A stretch of 64,000 nt of DNA from Nitrospirota bacterium. GTDB taxonomy: Bacteria > Nitrospirota > 9FT-COMBO-42-15 > HDB-SIOI813. A program made the position numbers and the translations under genes. Below, piece by piece: positions 26,831 to 36,419 of this stretch; position 1 is the first letter of the stretch, and every line of letters begins with the position of its first letter. The stretch spans positions 1 through 64,000 of the forward strand of contig JADZCV010000008.1 in assembly GCA_020851375.1 (NCBI GenBank), given 5' to 3'. The notes under the pieces are model-generated. The model was not told the origin of the DNA. It did not search any database and was given only the letters and a program-made list of their open reading frames with translations.

Positions 26831-27709
26831 ATGAAAATTACGGGAAAATCAAAGGTCTTTGGAATTATCGGCTGGCCATTAAGCCATAGCCTTTCACCTG
26901 TTTTTCAGAATGCTGCATTTGAGCATCTTGGATTTGACTGCTGTTATGTCCCTTTCCCAGTTGATCCTGGACAACTCGATGCTGCCATACGTGCCATTCC
27001 GGCCCTCAACATAGCAGGACTTAATGTAACGGTGCCACATAAGGAAAGTGTAATACATTGTCTGTCATCATTGTCGGATGAGGCGATGATGATAGGGGCT
27101 GTTAACACAATTACAGTGTCAGCAAATGGCCTCGTTGGTCATAATACTGATGGTCAGGGATTTGTTGCCGCCCTCAATGAGGCAGGAGAACCAGTCAAAG
27201 GACGTTCCATACTGGTTATCGGTGCAGGCGGGGCGGCAAGGGCAGTCGTTGTTTCTCTTGCAATGGAAGGGGCCAGTGCCATTTTTATTGCAAACAGGAC
27301 GGTCAGCAAGGCTGAATCCCTGAAAGAAGTGCTGAACAGACACTTTTCTAAAGTAAAAGCAGAGGCAATAGGGATAGAACCTGTTGATTTAAAAAGAGTA
27401 TTTAAAAATATTGATATAATAATAAATACAACCTCCATAGGTCTGAAGAAGGGAGATCCCTCTCCTGTCAAAAAAGAATTTCTTCATAAAGACCTTTTTG
27501 TCTGTGACCTAATTTATAACCCTCCTGATACCGAACTAATAAGATGTGCAAAGGAGTTGTGCAGGGGGCATATGAACGGTTCGGGTATGTTGATCCATCA
27601 GGGAGCCGCATCGTTTAAGTTATGGATAGGTATTGAACCTCCAGTCCATATCATGAAACAGGCGCTGCAAGACGCACTTCAGAACTTGTCAACTTCAGGC
27701 AGACAGTAA
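26831..27709 (+). CDS. aroE: Shikimate dehydrogenase AroE
   Basis: AroE reduces 3-dehydroshikimate with NADPH in aromatic amino acid synthesis. The 292-residue protein has the substrate motif GWPLSHSLSP, catalytic Lys in NVTVPHKE, Asp in NTDGQGF, and the Rossmann loop GAGGAARAV with NRT as the NADPH phosphate pocket. The C-terminal GSGMLIHQGAASFKLW is typical. It precedes the pilus cluster by about 80 bp and is often next to pilB in related genomes, so co-transcription is possible. Confidence 0.96.
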   Translation: MKITGKSKVFGIIGWPLSHSLSPVFQNAAFEHLGFDCCYVPFPVDPGQLDAAIRAIPALNIAGLNVTVPHKESVIHCLSSLSDEAMMIGAVNTITVSANGLVGHNTDGQGFVAALNEAGEPVKGRSILVIGAGGAARAVVVSLAMEGASAIFIANRTVSKAESLKEVLNRHFSKVKAEAIGIEPVDLKRVFKNIDIIINTTSIGLKKGDPSPVKKEFLHKDLFVCDLIYNPPDTELIRCAKELCRGHMNGSGMLIHQGAASFKLWIGIEPPVHIMKQALQDALQNLSTSGRQ

Positions 27710-27787
27710 AGAAATACAGGATCGGTAAACTTGCGTCATGAATGGTTACTGACTGTTTCTGCGTGCTGTCTTGAATCAGGAGCGTAG

Positions 27788-29494
27788 GTGATAATCAGCA
27801 AAATTGGAAGAATGCTTGTAGCCGCAAGCCTCATTACTGAGGAACAACTGGAAAAGGCACTCGCTTATCAGCAGAAAGAAGGCGGGCGTCTTGGCAGTAT
27901 ATTAGTAAAGCTCGGCTACATCCAGGAGCAGACTCTGCTGCAGTTTTTAAGCAAGCAATATGGTGTTCAGTCGGTTGACCTGTCAAAGATTGAGATAGAT
28001 CCTTCAGTAACCAAGCTGATACCCACAGATGTTGTTCAGAAGTACAATGTTGTTCCTGTTCGCCGTGTAGGGGCGGTCCTTACGATTGCTATGGTGGACC
28101 CATCCAATGTATTTGCCATTGATGACATCAAGTTCATGACCGGTTACGACATTGAGGTCGTTGTATCCTCTGAAAGCGCCATAATGGCCGCAATGTCCAA
28201 ATCATATGATACGAGCTCTATGAACCTTCAGCAGGTATTGAAGAGCATGGATGGAGGTGAAGAGAGCCTGGATGTGCTGGAGTCTGATGATGAGGAACAG
28301 GTTGACTTAAGGGAGCTGAAAGAGGCAATTGATGATGCCCCTGTTGTAAAGCTGGTCAATCTGATTCTGACAGACGCAATCAAAAAAGGCGCAAGCGACA
28401 TTCATATAGAGGCTTATGAAAAGAAATTCCGGGTGCGCTACCGTATTGACGGCGTTCTTTATGAGGTGATGAATCCTCCCATGAAGCTCAGGGCTGCCCT
28501 TACATCGAGATTGAAGATAATGGCAGAACTTGACATAGCAGAAAGAAGACTGCCGCAGGACGGCAGGATAAAATTAAAGATGAAAGACAAGGAGATAGAC
28601 CTTCGTGTAAGCACACTACCATGCCTGTTTGGAGAGAAGGTAGTTATGAGGATACTGGACAAGGGGGCACTCAGCCTTGATCTGAAGAAAATGGGCTGGG
28701 AGCAGAAGGCCCTTGACGACCTGATGAAGGCGATCCATTCTCCTTTCGGTATGGTGCTTGTTACAGGCCCAACCGGAAGCGGAAAGAGTACGACACTTTA
28801 TGCAGCACTCCAGCAGATAAATGAAATCGGAATCAACATTATGACTGCAGAAGATCCGGTAGAATACAATCTGTTTGGAGTTAATCAGGTTCAGATGAAG
28901 GATGAAATAGGGCTTAATTTTGCAGCAGCCCTGAGATCATTCTTAAGACAGGATCCTGATGTTGTGCTTGTAGGAGAAATCAGGGATTACGAGACTGCAG
29001 AAATTGGTGTTAAGGCAGCCCTTACAGGACATCTTGTCCTTAGCACTCTTCATACAAACGATGCCCCGAGTACGGTTACAAGACTTATAAATATGGGCAT
29101 CGAACCTTTTCTTGTAGCCTCATCAGTAATATTGATTATAGCACAGAGGCTTGTGCGTCGAATATGTAAAGATTGTAAAGAAGAAGAAAAGATAGCTCCC
29201 GCCATCCTTCTTGATATGGGAATCAGCCCGCAGGAGGTTGAATCTGTTGTGACTTACAAGGGGAAGGGTTGCGTCAATTGCAGTGATACAGGTTACAAAG
29301 GGCGTGTAGCGTTATATGAGGTTATGACAGTTGATGATGAGCTCAAGGAGTTGATCCTGGCAGGCGCATCAGGAGCAGAGATAAAGAAAAAGGCCGTGGC
29401 ATCCGGCATGAAGACGCTAAGAATGAGCGGGATAACGAAGCTTAAAGAAGGCATGACTACTGTTGAAGAGATCTTAAGGACGACGTTCGGGTAG
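27788..29494 (+). CDS. pilB: Type IV pilus assembly ATPase PilB
   Basis: PilB is the cytoplasmic hexameric ATPase that drives pilus extension. The 568-residue protein has an N-terminal MshEN/GSPII-E domain (about 1-150), Walker A GPTGSGKST (near residue 330), the Asp box and Walker B region DPDVVLVGEIRD, and the zinc site CKDC...CVNC near residues 460-498. GTG 27788 is preceded by AGGAG. It begins the cluster pilB-pilT-pilC-pilS-pilR. No major pilin gene (pilA) is present in the window. Confidence 0.96.
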   Translation: MIISKIGRMLVAASLITEEQLEKALAYQQKEGGRLGSILVKLGYIQEQTLLQFLSKQYGVQSVDLSKIEIDPSVTKLIPTDVVQKYNVVPVRRVGAVLTIAMVDPSNVFAIDDIKFMTGYDIEVVVSSESAIMAAMSKSYDTSSMNLQQVLKSMDGGEESLDVLESDDEEQVDLRELKEAIDDAPVVKLVNLILTDAIKKGASDIHIEAYEKKFRVRYRIDGVLYEVMNPPMKLRAALTSRLKIMAELDIAERRLPQDGRIKLKMKDKEIDLRVSTLPCLFGEKVVMRILDKGALSLDLKKMGWEQKALDDLMKAIHSPFGMVLVTGPTGSGKSTTLYAALQQINEIGINIMTAEDPVEYNLFGVNQVQMKDEIGLNFAAALRSFLRQDPDVVLVGEIRDYETAEIGVKAALTGHLVLSTLHTNDAPSTVTRLINMGIEPFLVASSVILIIAQRLVRRICKDCKEEEKIAPAILLDMGISPQEVESVVTYKGKGCVNCSDTGYKGRVALYEVMTVDDELKELILAGASGAEIKKKAVASGMKTLRMSGITKLKEGMTTVEEILRTTFG

Positions 29495-29511
29495 AAAAAT
29501 AAAGGAGGTTG

Positions 29512-30606
29512 ATGATGAGTACTAATTTGTATGAGCTTCTTCAGCTTTCCATTCAGCGTGGGGCTTCCGACCTGCATATTACAACAGGGTCACCGCCGCA
29601 GATGAGGATTAATGGAAAACTGTCCCCTGTAGGCAGCAATGAGCTTTCAGCGTCTGATACCAAGCAGATGTGCTATAGCATACTTACCGAAACCCAGAAA
29701 CACCGTTTTGAGGAAGAAAACGAACTTGACCTGTCTTTTGGCATTAAAGGATTAAGCAGGTTTAGGGCAAACATCTTTGTTCAGAGGGGTGCAGTGAGTG
29801 CAGCCATACGTTCGATTCCGTTTCAGATAAGATCATTTGATGAACTTGGTCTCCCACAGGTTGTTAAAGAGCTTGTAAAAAAACCGCGCGGCCTGATACT
29901 CGTTACCGGTCCTACGGGTAGTGGAAAGTCAACCACGCTGGCCACTATGATTGATATGATTAACTCCGAAAGAGAGGAGCATATAGTAACCATAGAAGAT
30001 CCGATTGAATTTATCCATACTAACAAGAAATGTGTGGTAAATCAGAGAGAGGTTCATGCCGATACTAAATCATTTAAGAATGCACTGAAGTATATATTAA
30101 GACAGGACCCTGACGTAGTCCTTATAGGTGAAATGAGGGACCTCGAGACTATCGAGGCGGCGCTGACAATATCAGAGACGGGACATCTGACATTTGCTAC
30201 TCTTCACACCAACTCCTGCGCCCAGACCATGAACCGTATTGTTGATGTATTCCCCCCTCATCAGCAGACACAGATCAGGGCGCAACTGTCATTTGTTCTT
30301 GAGGGTGTCATTTCTCAGCAGTTATTGCCGAAAAAGGGTGGTGCAGGCAGAGCTCTTTGTCTGGAGGTTATGGTGCCTAATCCGGCTATCAGAAATCTTA
30401 TAAGAGAAGACAAGGTTCATCAGATTTATTCAATAATGCAGACTGGTCAGAACAAATTTGGAATGCAAACAATGAACCAATCCCTGTATGACCTCTTTAT
30501 ACGCGGGATTATCACTAAAGATGACGCTATTGGACGCTCAAATCTGCCGGACGAGTTATTGTCTATGATTAACAGGGGAGGAATTGGTGCAGGAGGTGTA
30601 AAATAA
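29512..30606 (+). CDS. pilT: Type IV pilus retraction ATPase PilT
   Basis: PilT powers pilus retraction and twitching. The 364-residue protein begins with the YELLQLSIQRGASDLHIT signature and has Walker A GPTGSGKST, Walker B region VVLIGEMRD, the HTNS box and the PilT-specific LRALCLEV-like segment GRALCLEVMV near the C-terminus. ATG 29512 or 29515 is used after AAAGGAGG (29501-29508). The stop overlaps the pilC ATG (TAATG). Confidence 0.96.
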   Translation: MMSTNLYELLQLSIQRGASDLHITTGSPPQMRINGKLSPVGSNELSASDTKQMCYSILTETQKHRFEEENELDLSFGIKGLSRFRANIFVQRGAVSAAIRSIPFQIRSFDELGLPQVVKELVKKPRGLILVTGPTGSGKSTTLATMIDMINSEREEHIVTIEDPIEFIHTNKKCVVNQREVHADTKSFKNALKYILRQDPDVVLIGEMRDLETIEAALTISETGHLTFATLHTNSCAQTMNRIVDVFPPHQQTQIRAQLSFVLEGVISQQLLPKKGGAGRALCLEVMVPNPAIRNLIREDKVHQIYSIMQTGQNKFGMQTMNQSLYDLFIRGIITKDDAIGRSNLPDELLSMINRGGIGAGGVK

Positions 30607-31811
30607 TGGAAACTTATGTATGGAATGGAAGGACAAGAGACGGACAGAGGCAAAAAGGGGAGCTGGCAGCCAAAAGTAAAGAGGAAGTAATATCCATAAT
30701 GCGCAAGCAGAATATTATGGTTACTTCCGTGGCAGCCCGCGCAAAGAAACTCACCATTAACCTGCCGTTTGGTTCAAAGGCATCTGATAAGGATATCGCC
30801 ATATTCACGCGTCAGTTTGCTACAATGATTGATGCAGGCCTGCCTCTCGTGCAGTGTCTGGATATATTATCCAAACAGGCCGACAAAAAGACCTTTGCCG
30901 CAGTTATTAATGAGATACGGCAGGATGTTGAGGCAGGTTCCACCTATGCGGACTCACTGAAAAAACATCCGGCTGTTTTTGGCGACCTGTATGCAAACAT
31001 GGTTGCAGCAGGCGAGCTTGGTGGCATACTTGATACGATATTAAACAGGCTTTCCAAATATATTGAGAAGAATATAAAGTTGAAGCGCCAGGTAAAGGCA
31101 GCCCTTTTTTATCCTGCAACAATCGTGGCAGTGGCATTTATCGTAATTATAGTATTGCTCGTATATGTCATCCCGATATTTGCAAAGATGTTTACAGATT
31201 TTGGAGGTACCCTCCCGGCGCCTACGCGTCTTGTGATAGGGGCAAGTAATTTCATGCGTGCGAATATACTCATTATAATGGGTATAATTGCTGCAGCAAT
31301 AATTGGGGCTCGAAAGTATTATAAGACGCAGAACGGCAGGCTGGTTATAGACTCCACGGTACTGAAGATGCCTGTATTCGGTATGCTTGCAAGGAAGATT
31401 TCGGTTGCAAAATTCACCCGTACCCTTGGCACACTGCTAAGCAGTGGTGTGCCGATACTTGACGGCCTTGACATAGTTGCCAAAACGTCAGGAAACAAGG
31501 TGGTTGAAAAGGCCATATATGCTACAAGGCAGAGTATAAGCGAGGGAAAAACCCTCTCTGAGCCGCTTGAACAAAGTAAGGTTTTTCCACCCATGGTAGT
31601 GCAGATGATTGCAGTTGGAGAGACGACCGGAGCGCTGGATGCCATGTTGTCCAAGATAGCTGATTTCTATGATGAAGAAGTTGATTCGACAGTGGGCATT
31701 CTGACATCTCTTCTTGAACCTATACTTATGATCTTCCTTGGAGTTGTCATTGGATTCATCGTTGTTGCAATGTATCTGCCTATCTTTAAGCTGGCAGGGA
31801 CAATAGGATAA
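30606..31811 (+). CDS. pilC: Type IV pilus inner-membrane platform protein PilC
   Basis: PilC is the membrane platform that couples the PilB/PilT motors to the growing pilus. The 401-residue protein has two GspF domains (about 65-190 and 270-395) with IFTRQFATMIDAGLPLVQ and its repeat VAKFTRTLGTLLSSGVPIL, plus three transmembrane helices near residues 170, 220 and 380. It is translationally coupled to pilT by TAATG. Confidence 0.96.
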   Translation: METYVWNGRTRDGQRQKGELAAKSKEEVISIMRKQNIMVTSVAARAKKLTINLPFGSKASDKDIAIFTRQFATMIDAGLPLVQCLDILSKQADKKTFAAVINEIRQDVEAGSTYADSLKKHPAVFGDLYANMVAAGELGGILDTILNRLSKYIEKNIKLKRQVKAALFYPATIVAVAFIVIIVLLVYVIPIFAKMFTDFGGTLPAPTRLVIGASNFMRANILIIMGIIAAAIIGARKYYKTQNGRLVIDSTVLKMPVFGMLARKISVAKFTRTLGTLLSSGVPILDGLDIVAKTSGNKVVEKAIYATRQSISEGKTLSEPLEQSKVFPPMVVQMIAVGETTGALDAMLSKIADFYDEEVDSTVGILTSLLEPILMIFLGVVIGFIVVAMYLPIFKLAGTIG

Positions 31812-31821
31812 TGGCGGGGAG

Positions 31822-33483
31822 TTGTCAGCCGGAATAGATTTGGAAGAACTTGGGAAAAAGCTCATAAGGTATATGGTTATCAGGGTGGCTGGTGTCACCC
31901 TTTTCCTGGGCTCTTTCCTGTTCCTTGGCATCAGATTCAAGGAGGGCCCTTTCTTAGTTCCTGCTTTTTACGCCCTCATCGCAGCAACATATTTTGCTAC
32001 ACTTGTTTATGCAATCCTTTATAGATTAGTAAGTCACAGGGTATCTGCTTATATACAGATATCCTGTGACCTAATCCTTGTTACCGCCCTTGTTTCAGCC
32101 ACAGACGGGGTTGAAAGTCCTTTTGTATTTTTGTATCTCTTATCAATAATACCTGCCTCAACAATGCTTTATCGCAGAGGCGCACTGGCGGCTGCTGCGG
32201 CCTCAAGCATATTATACGGCTTGGTGGTGGATGTTCAGTACTATAACCTGCTTCCATTTATTTCAGCCACCACACTTCCTGTAAAGACTTTATTTTATGT
32301 GCTGTTTCTGCATATTGCGGCCTTTTTCGCCGTAGCGTATCTCGGGAGCAGCGCAGTAGAGACACTGAGGAGGATGAAGGAAGAGCTGAGGGCTAAAGAC
32401 AGCAACATTGAGGAGCTGCAGGCATTTAATGCAAATGTTGCCCAATGCATGAGTACAGGCCTGCTTACGACAGATGAAGCAGGAAGGATTACGGCATTTA
32501 ACAGGGCTGCTGAAGATATAACAGGCTTTAGGTGGGATGATGTGCGCGGCAAAAGATTCCTCGACATCCTTCCGGTAAAGGAAATAGAAGAAATTCTGAA
32601 TAGTGCGAAACAGATACTGCCAATATACCGATTTGAGAGTGGTGTCTGTAAGAGGGATGAATCACGGATCATACTTGGATTGAACGTATCTCACCTTTTG
32701 GATGAAAATGGAAAGAGTCACGGTCTTATCGTTATCTTTCAGGACCTGACCAAGGTCAAAGAGATGGAAAGGGAGGTCAAGAAGAGGGAGAAGATGTCAA
32801 TGATAGGAGAGATTGCCGCCGGAATGGCACATGAGATAAGAAATCCTCTTGCATCCCTCAGCGGTTCCATGCAGATACTGAAAGAGGAGTTGTCCCTGCA
32901 GGGGGAAAATGCCTACCTGATGGATATTGCCCTCAGGGAAATGGACAGGCTTAATACGACTATTACTGAGTTCCTGACATATGCAAAGCCTAATCCGCCG
33001 CAGAAAAAGATAATGGATGTAAACGACCTGTTGCTCGATACGATTAATTTATTACAGAACAGTGACGTTTACAGGAAATCAGGTATCCATACACAGCATG
33101 AGTTTAAAGAAGGGAATCTGATGCTTTCTGTTGATCCGCATCAGATTTCGCAGGTATTCTGGAATCTATCCATGAATGCGCTCCAGGCGATGCCTGACGG
33201 CGGGGTTTTGACTATCAGCACAAGAATGAGCGGTGTTAAGGGGGCTGATCTGATGTTGAAAGAAAGAAAATGGGCAGAGATAATCTTCAGGGACACAGGT
33301 CAGGGTATTCAGGATGGTATTCTGGAAAAGATTTTCGTCCCATTTTTTACAACAAAGGAAAATGGTTCAGGTCTCGGTTTATCCATAGTCCACCGGATAA
33401 TAGAGGAGCATGAAGGCAGGATTTATGTCAGGAGCAGGCCAGGCAGGGGGACACAGTTTACAATATACCTGCCTGTAGAGTAG
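31822..33483 (+). CDS. pilS: PilS-type sensor histidine kinase
   Basis: The product is 553 residues. About six transmembrane helices (15-185) are followed by a coiled linker, a PAS domain (about 205-310), a HisKA domain with the phospho-accepting His in GMAHEIRNPLASL (near residue 337), and the ATPase domain with NALQAM, DTGQGI and GSGLGLSIV. PilS senses membrane signals, including pilin level, and phosphorylates PilR. I chose TTG 31822 because GGGGA lies just upstream; TTG 31840 is possible. The gap to pilR is filled by a family D repeat. Confidence 0.92.
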   Translation: MSAGIDLEELGKKLIRYMVIRVAGVTLFLGSFLFLGIRFKEGPFLVPAFYALIAATYFATLVYAILYRLVSHRVSAYIQISCDLILVTALVSATDGVESPFVFLYLLSIIPASTMLYRRGALAAAAASSILYGLVVDVQYYNLLPFISATTLPVKTLFYVLFLHIAAFFAVAYLGSSAVETLRRMKEELRAKDSNIEELQAFNANVAQCMSTGLLTTDEAGRITAFNRAAEDITGFRWDDVRGKRFLDILPVKEIEEILNSAKQILPIYRFESGVCKRDESRIILGLNVSHLLDENGKSHGLIVIFQDLTKVKEMEREVKKREKMSMIGEIAAGMAHEIRNPLASLSGSMQILKEELSLQGENAYLMDIALREMDRLNTTITEFLTYAKPNPPQKKIMDVNDLLLDTINLLQNSDVYRKSGIHTQHEFKEGNLMLSVDPHQISQVFWNLSMNALQAMPDGGVLTISTRMSGVKGADLMLKERKWAEIIFRDTGQGIQDGILEKIFVPFFTTKENGSGLGLSIVHRIIEEHEGRIYVRSRPGRGTQFTIYLPVE

Positions 33484-33489
33484 AATCAT

Positions 33490-33682
33490 GTGAACCGTCA
33501 TGAGCCCTTCGACTGTTCGACAAGCTCACAGCTCAGGGCTCACAAGGTCATGAAAACGTCATTCCCGCGTAAGCGGGAATCCAGGCCGTGGGCATGATTC
33601 TGGCTTCCCACTCCCCGCTTAAATCCTGCGGGGGCAGGTTCCGTGGGAATGACGGGTGAATAGGAGTATTTTCAGGTGAACC
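33490..33682. repeat. Composite intergenic repeat (family D, copy 2)
   Basis: This unit has the same order of words as 4445-4640: GTGAACCGTCATGAG, GGTCATGAAAACGTCATTCC, a CCCGCGTAAGCGGG palindrome, GCAGGTTCCGTGGGAATGACGGGT, then TAGGAGTATTTTCAGGTGAACC at the right end. The left direct repeat is reduced, and an extra GAGCCCTTCGACTGTTCGACAAG-type segment is present. It lies between pilS and pilR, so it would place a strong RNA structure inside the operon. Confidence 0.8.
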
Positions 33683-33736
33683 AGCCTGGGGTGGTTTGAC
33701 AATAATGTCATTTTCCGGATACTTCGGAGGTCTTGC

Positions 33737-35125
33737 TTGGGTAAGATTCTTGTAGTTGATGATGAACGGGGTATGAGAGAGTTTCTCACGATCATGCTGC
33801 AGAAAGAGGGCCATGATGTTACATCTGCCTCGAATGGCAGGGAGGCTGTTGATTATCTTGGACACAAAACCTTTGACATTGTCATCTCTGACCTCAGGAT
33901 GCCGCAGATTGATGGCATTGATGTATTGAAAACCGTTAAAGACAGCGCCCCTGAGACAGTTGTAATTATGATCACTGCCTACGCCTCGGCAGAAACTGCT
34001 GTTGAGGCAATGAAGCAGGGGGCATATGATTATGTAACGAAACCTTTCAAGATCGAAGAGATCAAGCTGATTGTAAGAAACGCCCTCGAGAAGAGGATGC
34101 TGAGGGAGGAAAACCTTATCCTCAGGAAGAAGATTCAGGAATGGACTACCTCTGGTGTTATAGGCGGTATAGTTGGCAAAAGCCCCTCTATCGTCAACCT
34201 GATTCAATTGATTATCAAGGTTGCTGATAGTCCAAGCAATGTCCTGATTACAGGTGAATCAGGGACAGGCAAGGAATTGGTCGCAAGGGCGATTCATAAC
34301 TACGGTAACAGAAAGGACCGTCCTTTTGTCGCGATCAACTGCAGTGCAATCCCGGAGGGCCTCTTTGAGAGTGAGATATTTGGTCATATAAAGGGTTCAT
34401 TTACAGGGGCGATTGCAAACAAGGAGGGTATTTTTGAAACAGCCAATGGTGGCACCGTCTTCCTTGATGAGATAGGAGATATACCCCCTAATTTTCAGGT
34501 AAAGCTGCTTCGGGTCCTTGAGGACAAGTCTGTTAAACGGCTTGGCGGGACACAGGAAACAAAACTTGATGTAAGGATTGTTGCGGCGACCAACAAAGAT
34601 CTTAAGAAGGCTGTTGCAGAGGGATGCTTCAGGGAAGATCTCTTCTACAGGCTTGATGTAATACCGGTTGAGACGCCTCCTTTGAGAGAGAGGAAGGATG
34701 ACATCCCCATGCTGACCGGGCATTTTCTTTCAAAATATGGCCGTCTGATTGGACGGGAAGTCAATGGCTTATCGCCTGAAGCAATGGAGAAAATGATAAA
34801 CTTTCCCTGGAAGGGAAACGTCCGTGAGCTTGAAAATGTAATTGAGCGTGCAGTGACGCTCGGTATAGGTTCGATAATTGATGAACAAACAATTGATGAG
34901 TGCCTGCAGAGAGGAATACCATTCAAAGTTCCCATATCAACAGATATACCTGCAGGTGGTGTTGACATGGAAGGATTACTCATGGATATTGAAAAGAATT
35001 TCCTTATAAAGGCGCTCAATATGTCAAAGGGTGTAAAAAAGGACGCCGCTGAACTACTGCATCTTGATCTGAGGTCCTTCCGCTACCGTCTTGCAAAGTA
35101 TAACTTATCCGGGGACGACGAGTGA
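33737..35125 (+). CDS. pilR: PilR-type sigma54-dependent response regulator
   Basis: PilR activates sigma54 promoters, classically pilA, when phosphorylated by PilS. The 462-residue protein has a receiver domain with phospho-accepting Asp near residue 52 (DIVISDLRMP), an AAA+ domain with Walker A GESGTGKE and the sigma54 loop GSFTGA, which varies from GAFTGA at the second position as is common in PilR, and a C-terminal Fis-type helix-turn-helix ending RSFRYRLAKYNL. TTG 33737 follows CGGAGG. The stop overlaps the ispE GTG. Confidence 0.95.
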   Translation: MGKILVVDDERGMREFLTIMLQKEGHDVTSASNGREAVDYLGHKTFDIVISDLRMPQIDGIDVLKTVKDSAPETVVIMITAYASAETAVEAMKQGAYDYVTKPFKIEEIKLIVRNALEKRMLREENLILRKKIQEWTTSGVIGGIVGKSPSIVNLIQLIIKVADSPSNVLITGESGTGKELVARAIHNYGNRKDRPFVAINCSAIPEGLFESEIFGHIKGSFTGAIANKEGIFETANGGTVFLDEIGDIPPNFQVKLLRVLEDKSVKRLGGTQETKLDVRIVAATNKDLKKAVAEGCFREDLFYRLDVIPVETPPLRERKDDIPMLTGHFLSKYGRLIGREVNGLSPEAMEKMINFPWKGNVRELENVIERAVTLGIGSIIDEQTIDECLQRGIPFKVPISTDIPAGGVDMEGLLMDIEKNFLIKALNMSKGVKKDAAELLHLDLRSFRYRLAKYNLSGDDE

Positions 35126-36126
35126 CCCCGCCTCCCGAATTTATCAGTATAAAAACCCCTGCAAAGATAAATCTACTGCTTCATGTAAAAGGAAAAAGGG
35201 CGGACGGCTATCATGACATTGTCACAGTGATGCAGGCTATAGACTTATTTGACGAGCTATTGCTTGAAAAGGGAGACAAGATTACATTCATATCCGATTC
35301 ACCTGATGTCCCTTCAGATGAAAATAATCTTGTGTATAAAGCGGCCGTAAAACTCCGGGAATTTTCACGGATAAAAGAGGGGGCGAAGATAACTCTTAAA
35401 AAAAATATCCCTGTTGCTGCAGGGCTTGGGGGCGGCAGCAGCGATGCCGCCGCAGTATTATCGGGTTTGAATTATCTGTGGAAACTCGGGTTGCCATTCG
35501 AAACGCTCTGCGGGCTTGGGAGAGATATAGGAAGCGATGTCCCCTTTTTCATCGGCGGTCCCACTGCAGCCGGATTTGGAAGGGGTGATGAGCTCATTCA
35601 GCTGTCCAACGAGACGGATTACTGGTACCTGCTTGTCAACCCTGGCATATTGATTTCCACTGCATGGGTGTACGGCCAGATTGATATTTCTGCCAATGAT
35701 GAAAATAATCCCCCCATCCCCCCTTTAGAAAAGGGGGGCAAGGGGGGATTTGAAAGGATATCTCCAGGTGAAAAATGGATAGGCCCCCTGGTCAGGCCAA
35801 ATTTAGAGTTGACAAAAGCGGATGACCATATTAAAATTTTTCTGCCTGACGGCTTAAGGCCTGAAGGTAATAAAATCTGGTTGTTTCCTTATAACGACCT
35901 TGAGGGGGTGGTGATACGCAGGTATCCTGTTATTAAGAAAATAAAAGACGAGATGGTTGCCAGTGGGGCAATCAGTGCATTGATGTCAGGGAGTGGATCG
36001 TCAGTTTTCGGGATATTCAGGGATAGAGACAGCGTAGAGAGGGCCGGACGTAATCTGCAGCATAAGGAATGGAGAACATGGATTGTTAAAGCCCTCCACA
36101 GTTCCCCGTATCAGTTTGTTTCATAA
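35122..36126 (+). CDS. ispE: 4-diphosphocytidyl-2-C-methyl-D-erythritol kinase IspE with an in-frame repeat
   Basis: IspE phosphorylates CDP-ME in the non-mevalonate isoprenoid pathway. GHMP-kinase motifs are visible: KINLLLHVKGKRADGYHDI at the N-terminus, the ATP loop AGLGGGSSDAAA near residue 97, and LMSGSGSSVFG near residue 290. At 334 residues it is about 40 longer than usual. Most of the excess is a segment at about 196-211 with NPPIPPLEKGGKGGF, which is a direct translation of the C-tract/G-tract repeat. The enzyme is essential in this pathway, so the insertion must be tolerated. GTG 35122 overlaps the pilR stop. Confidence 0.95.
   Translation: MTPPPEFISIKTPAKINLLLHVKGKRADGYHDIVTVMQAIDLFDELLLEKGDKITFISDSPDVPSDENNLVYKAAVKLREFSRIKEGAKITLKKNIPVAAGLGGGSSDAAAVLSGLNYLWKLGLPFETLCGLGRDIGSDVPFFIGGPTAAGFGRGDELIQLSNETDYWYLLVNPGILISTAWVYGQIDISANDENNPPIPPLEKGGKGGFERISPGEKWIGPLVRPNLELTKADDHIKIFLPDGLRPEGNKIWLFPYNDLEGVVIRRYPVIKKIKDEMVASGAISALMSGSGSSVFGIFRDRDSVERAGRNLQHKEWRTWIVKALHSSPYQFVS
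35706..35751. repeat. C-tract/G-tract palindrome inside ispE (family C, copy 2)
   Basis: The word AATCCCCCCATCCCCCC is followed by TTTAGAAAAG and then GGGGGGCAAGGGGGGATT, its near inverse. It is in frame and adds about 15 codons to ispE. The same blocks occur between genes at 8504-8577 and 41057-41163. Confidence 0.85.
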
Positions 36127-36149
36127 AAACTTTAGAGGAGGCGACCAAC

Positions 36150-36419
36150 ATGGAAGTTACAGAGGTTAAAATTTTCCCGGTTAATGAAGAAAGATTAAAG
36201 GCTTATGTAACCGTTACATTTGATGATGCATTTATTGTAAGGGACGTGAAGGTTATCAATGGGAATAGCGGGTTATTCGTAGCTATGCCAAGCCGCAAAC
36301 GGAAAGATGGCACTTTCCGGGATATCGCCCATCCTCTGAATAATGAAGCAAGAGAAAAGATTGAAGGGGTAATTTTAAAGGAGTATGAAAGAGAGTTGTG
36401 CAAGAAGGTAATACAGTAA
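36150..36419 (+). CDS. spoVG: SpoVG-family RNA/DNA-binding regulator
   Basis: The product is 89 residues, the normal SpoVG size. The family pattern is clear: VTEVKIFPVNEERLKAYVTVTFDD, then DVKVINGNSGLFVAMPSRK, then DIAHPLN. SpoVG binds nucleic acids and acts as a global regulator in Firmicutes; in Gram-negative lineages the role is less clear. It has a strong AGGAGG site and lies between ispE and tRNA-Gln. Confidence 0.96.
   Translation: MEVTEVKIFPVNEERLKAYVTVTFDDAFIVRDVKVINGNSGLFVAMPSRKRKDGTFRDIAHPLNNEAREKIEGVILKEYERELCKKVIQ

Noticed and set aside
33696-33723. TTGACA-GATACT promoter for pilR
   Set aside because: Transcription would begin at about 33730, after the CGGAGG site that sets the pilR start, so the geometry does not fit. 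pilR is more probably read from the pilS transcript.
33548-34207. 219-codon minus-strand frame from the pilS-pilR gap into pilR
   Set aside because: Most of it runs antisense to the pilR receiver domain and the rest translates the family D repeat. There is no start signal or family feature.
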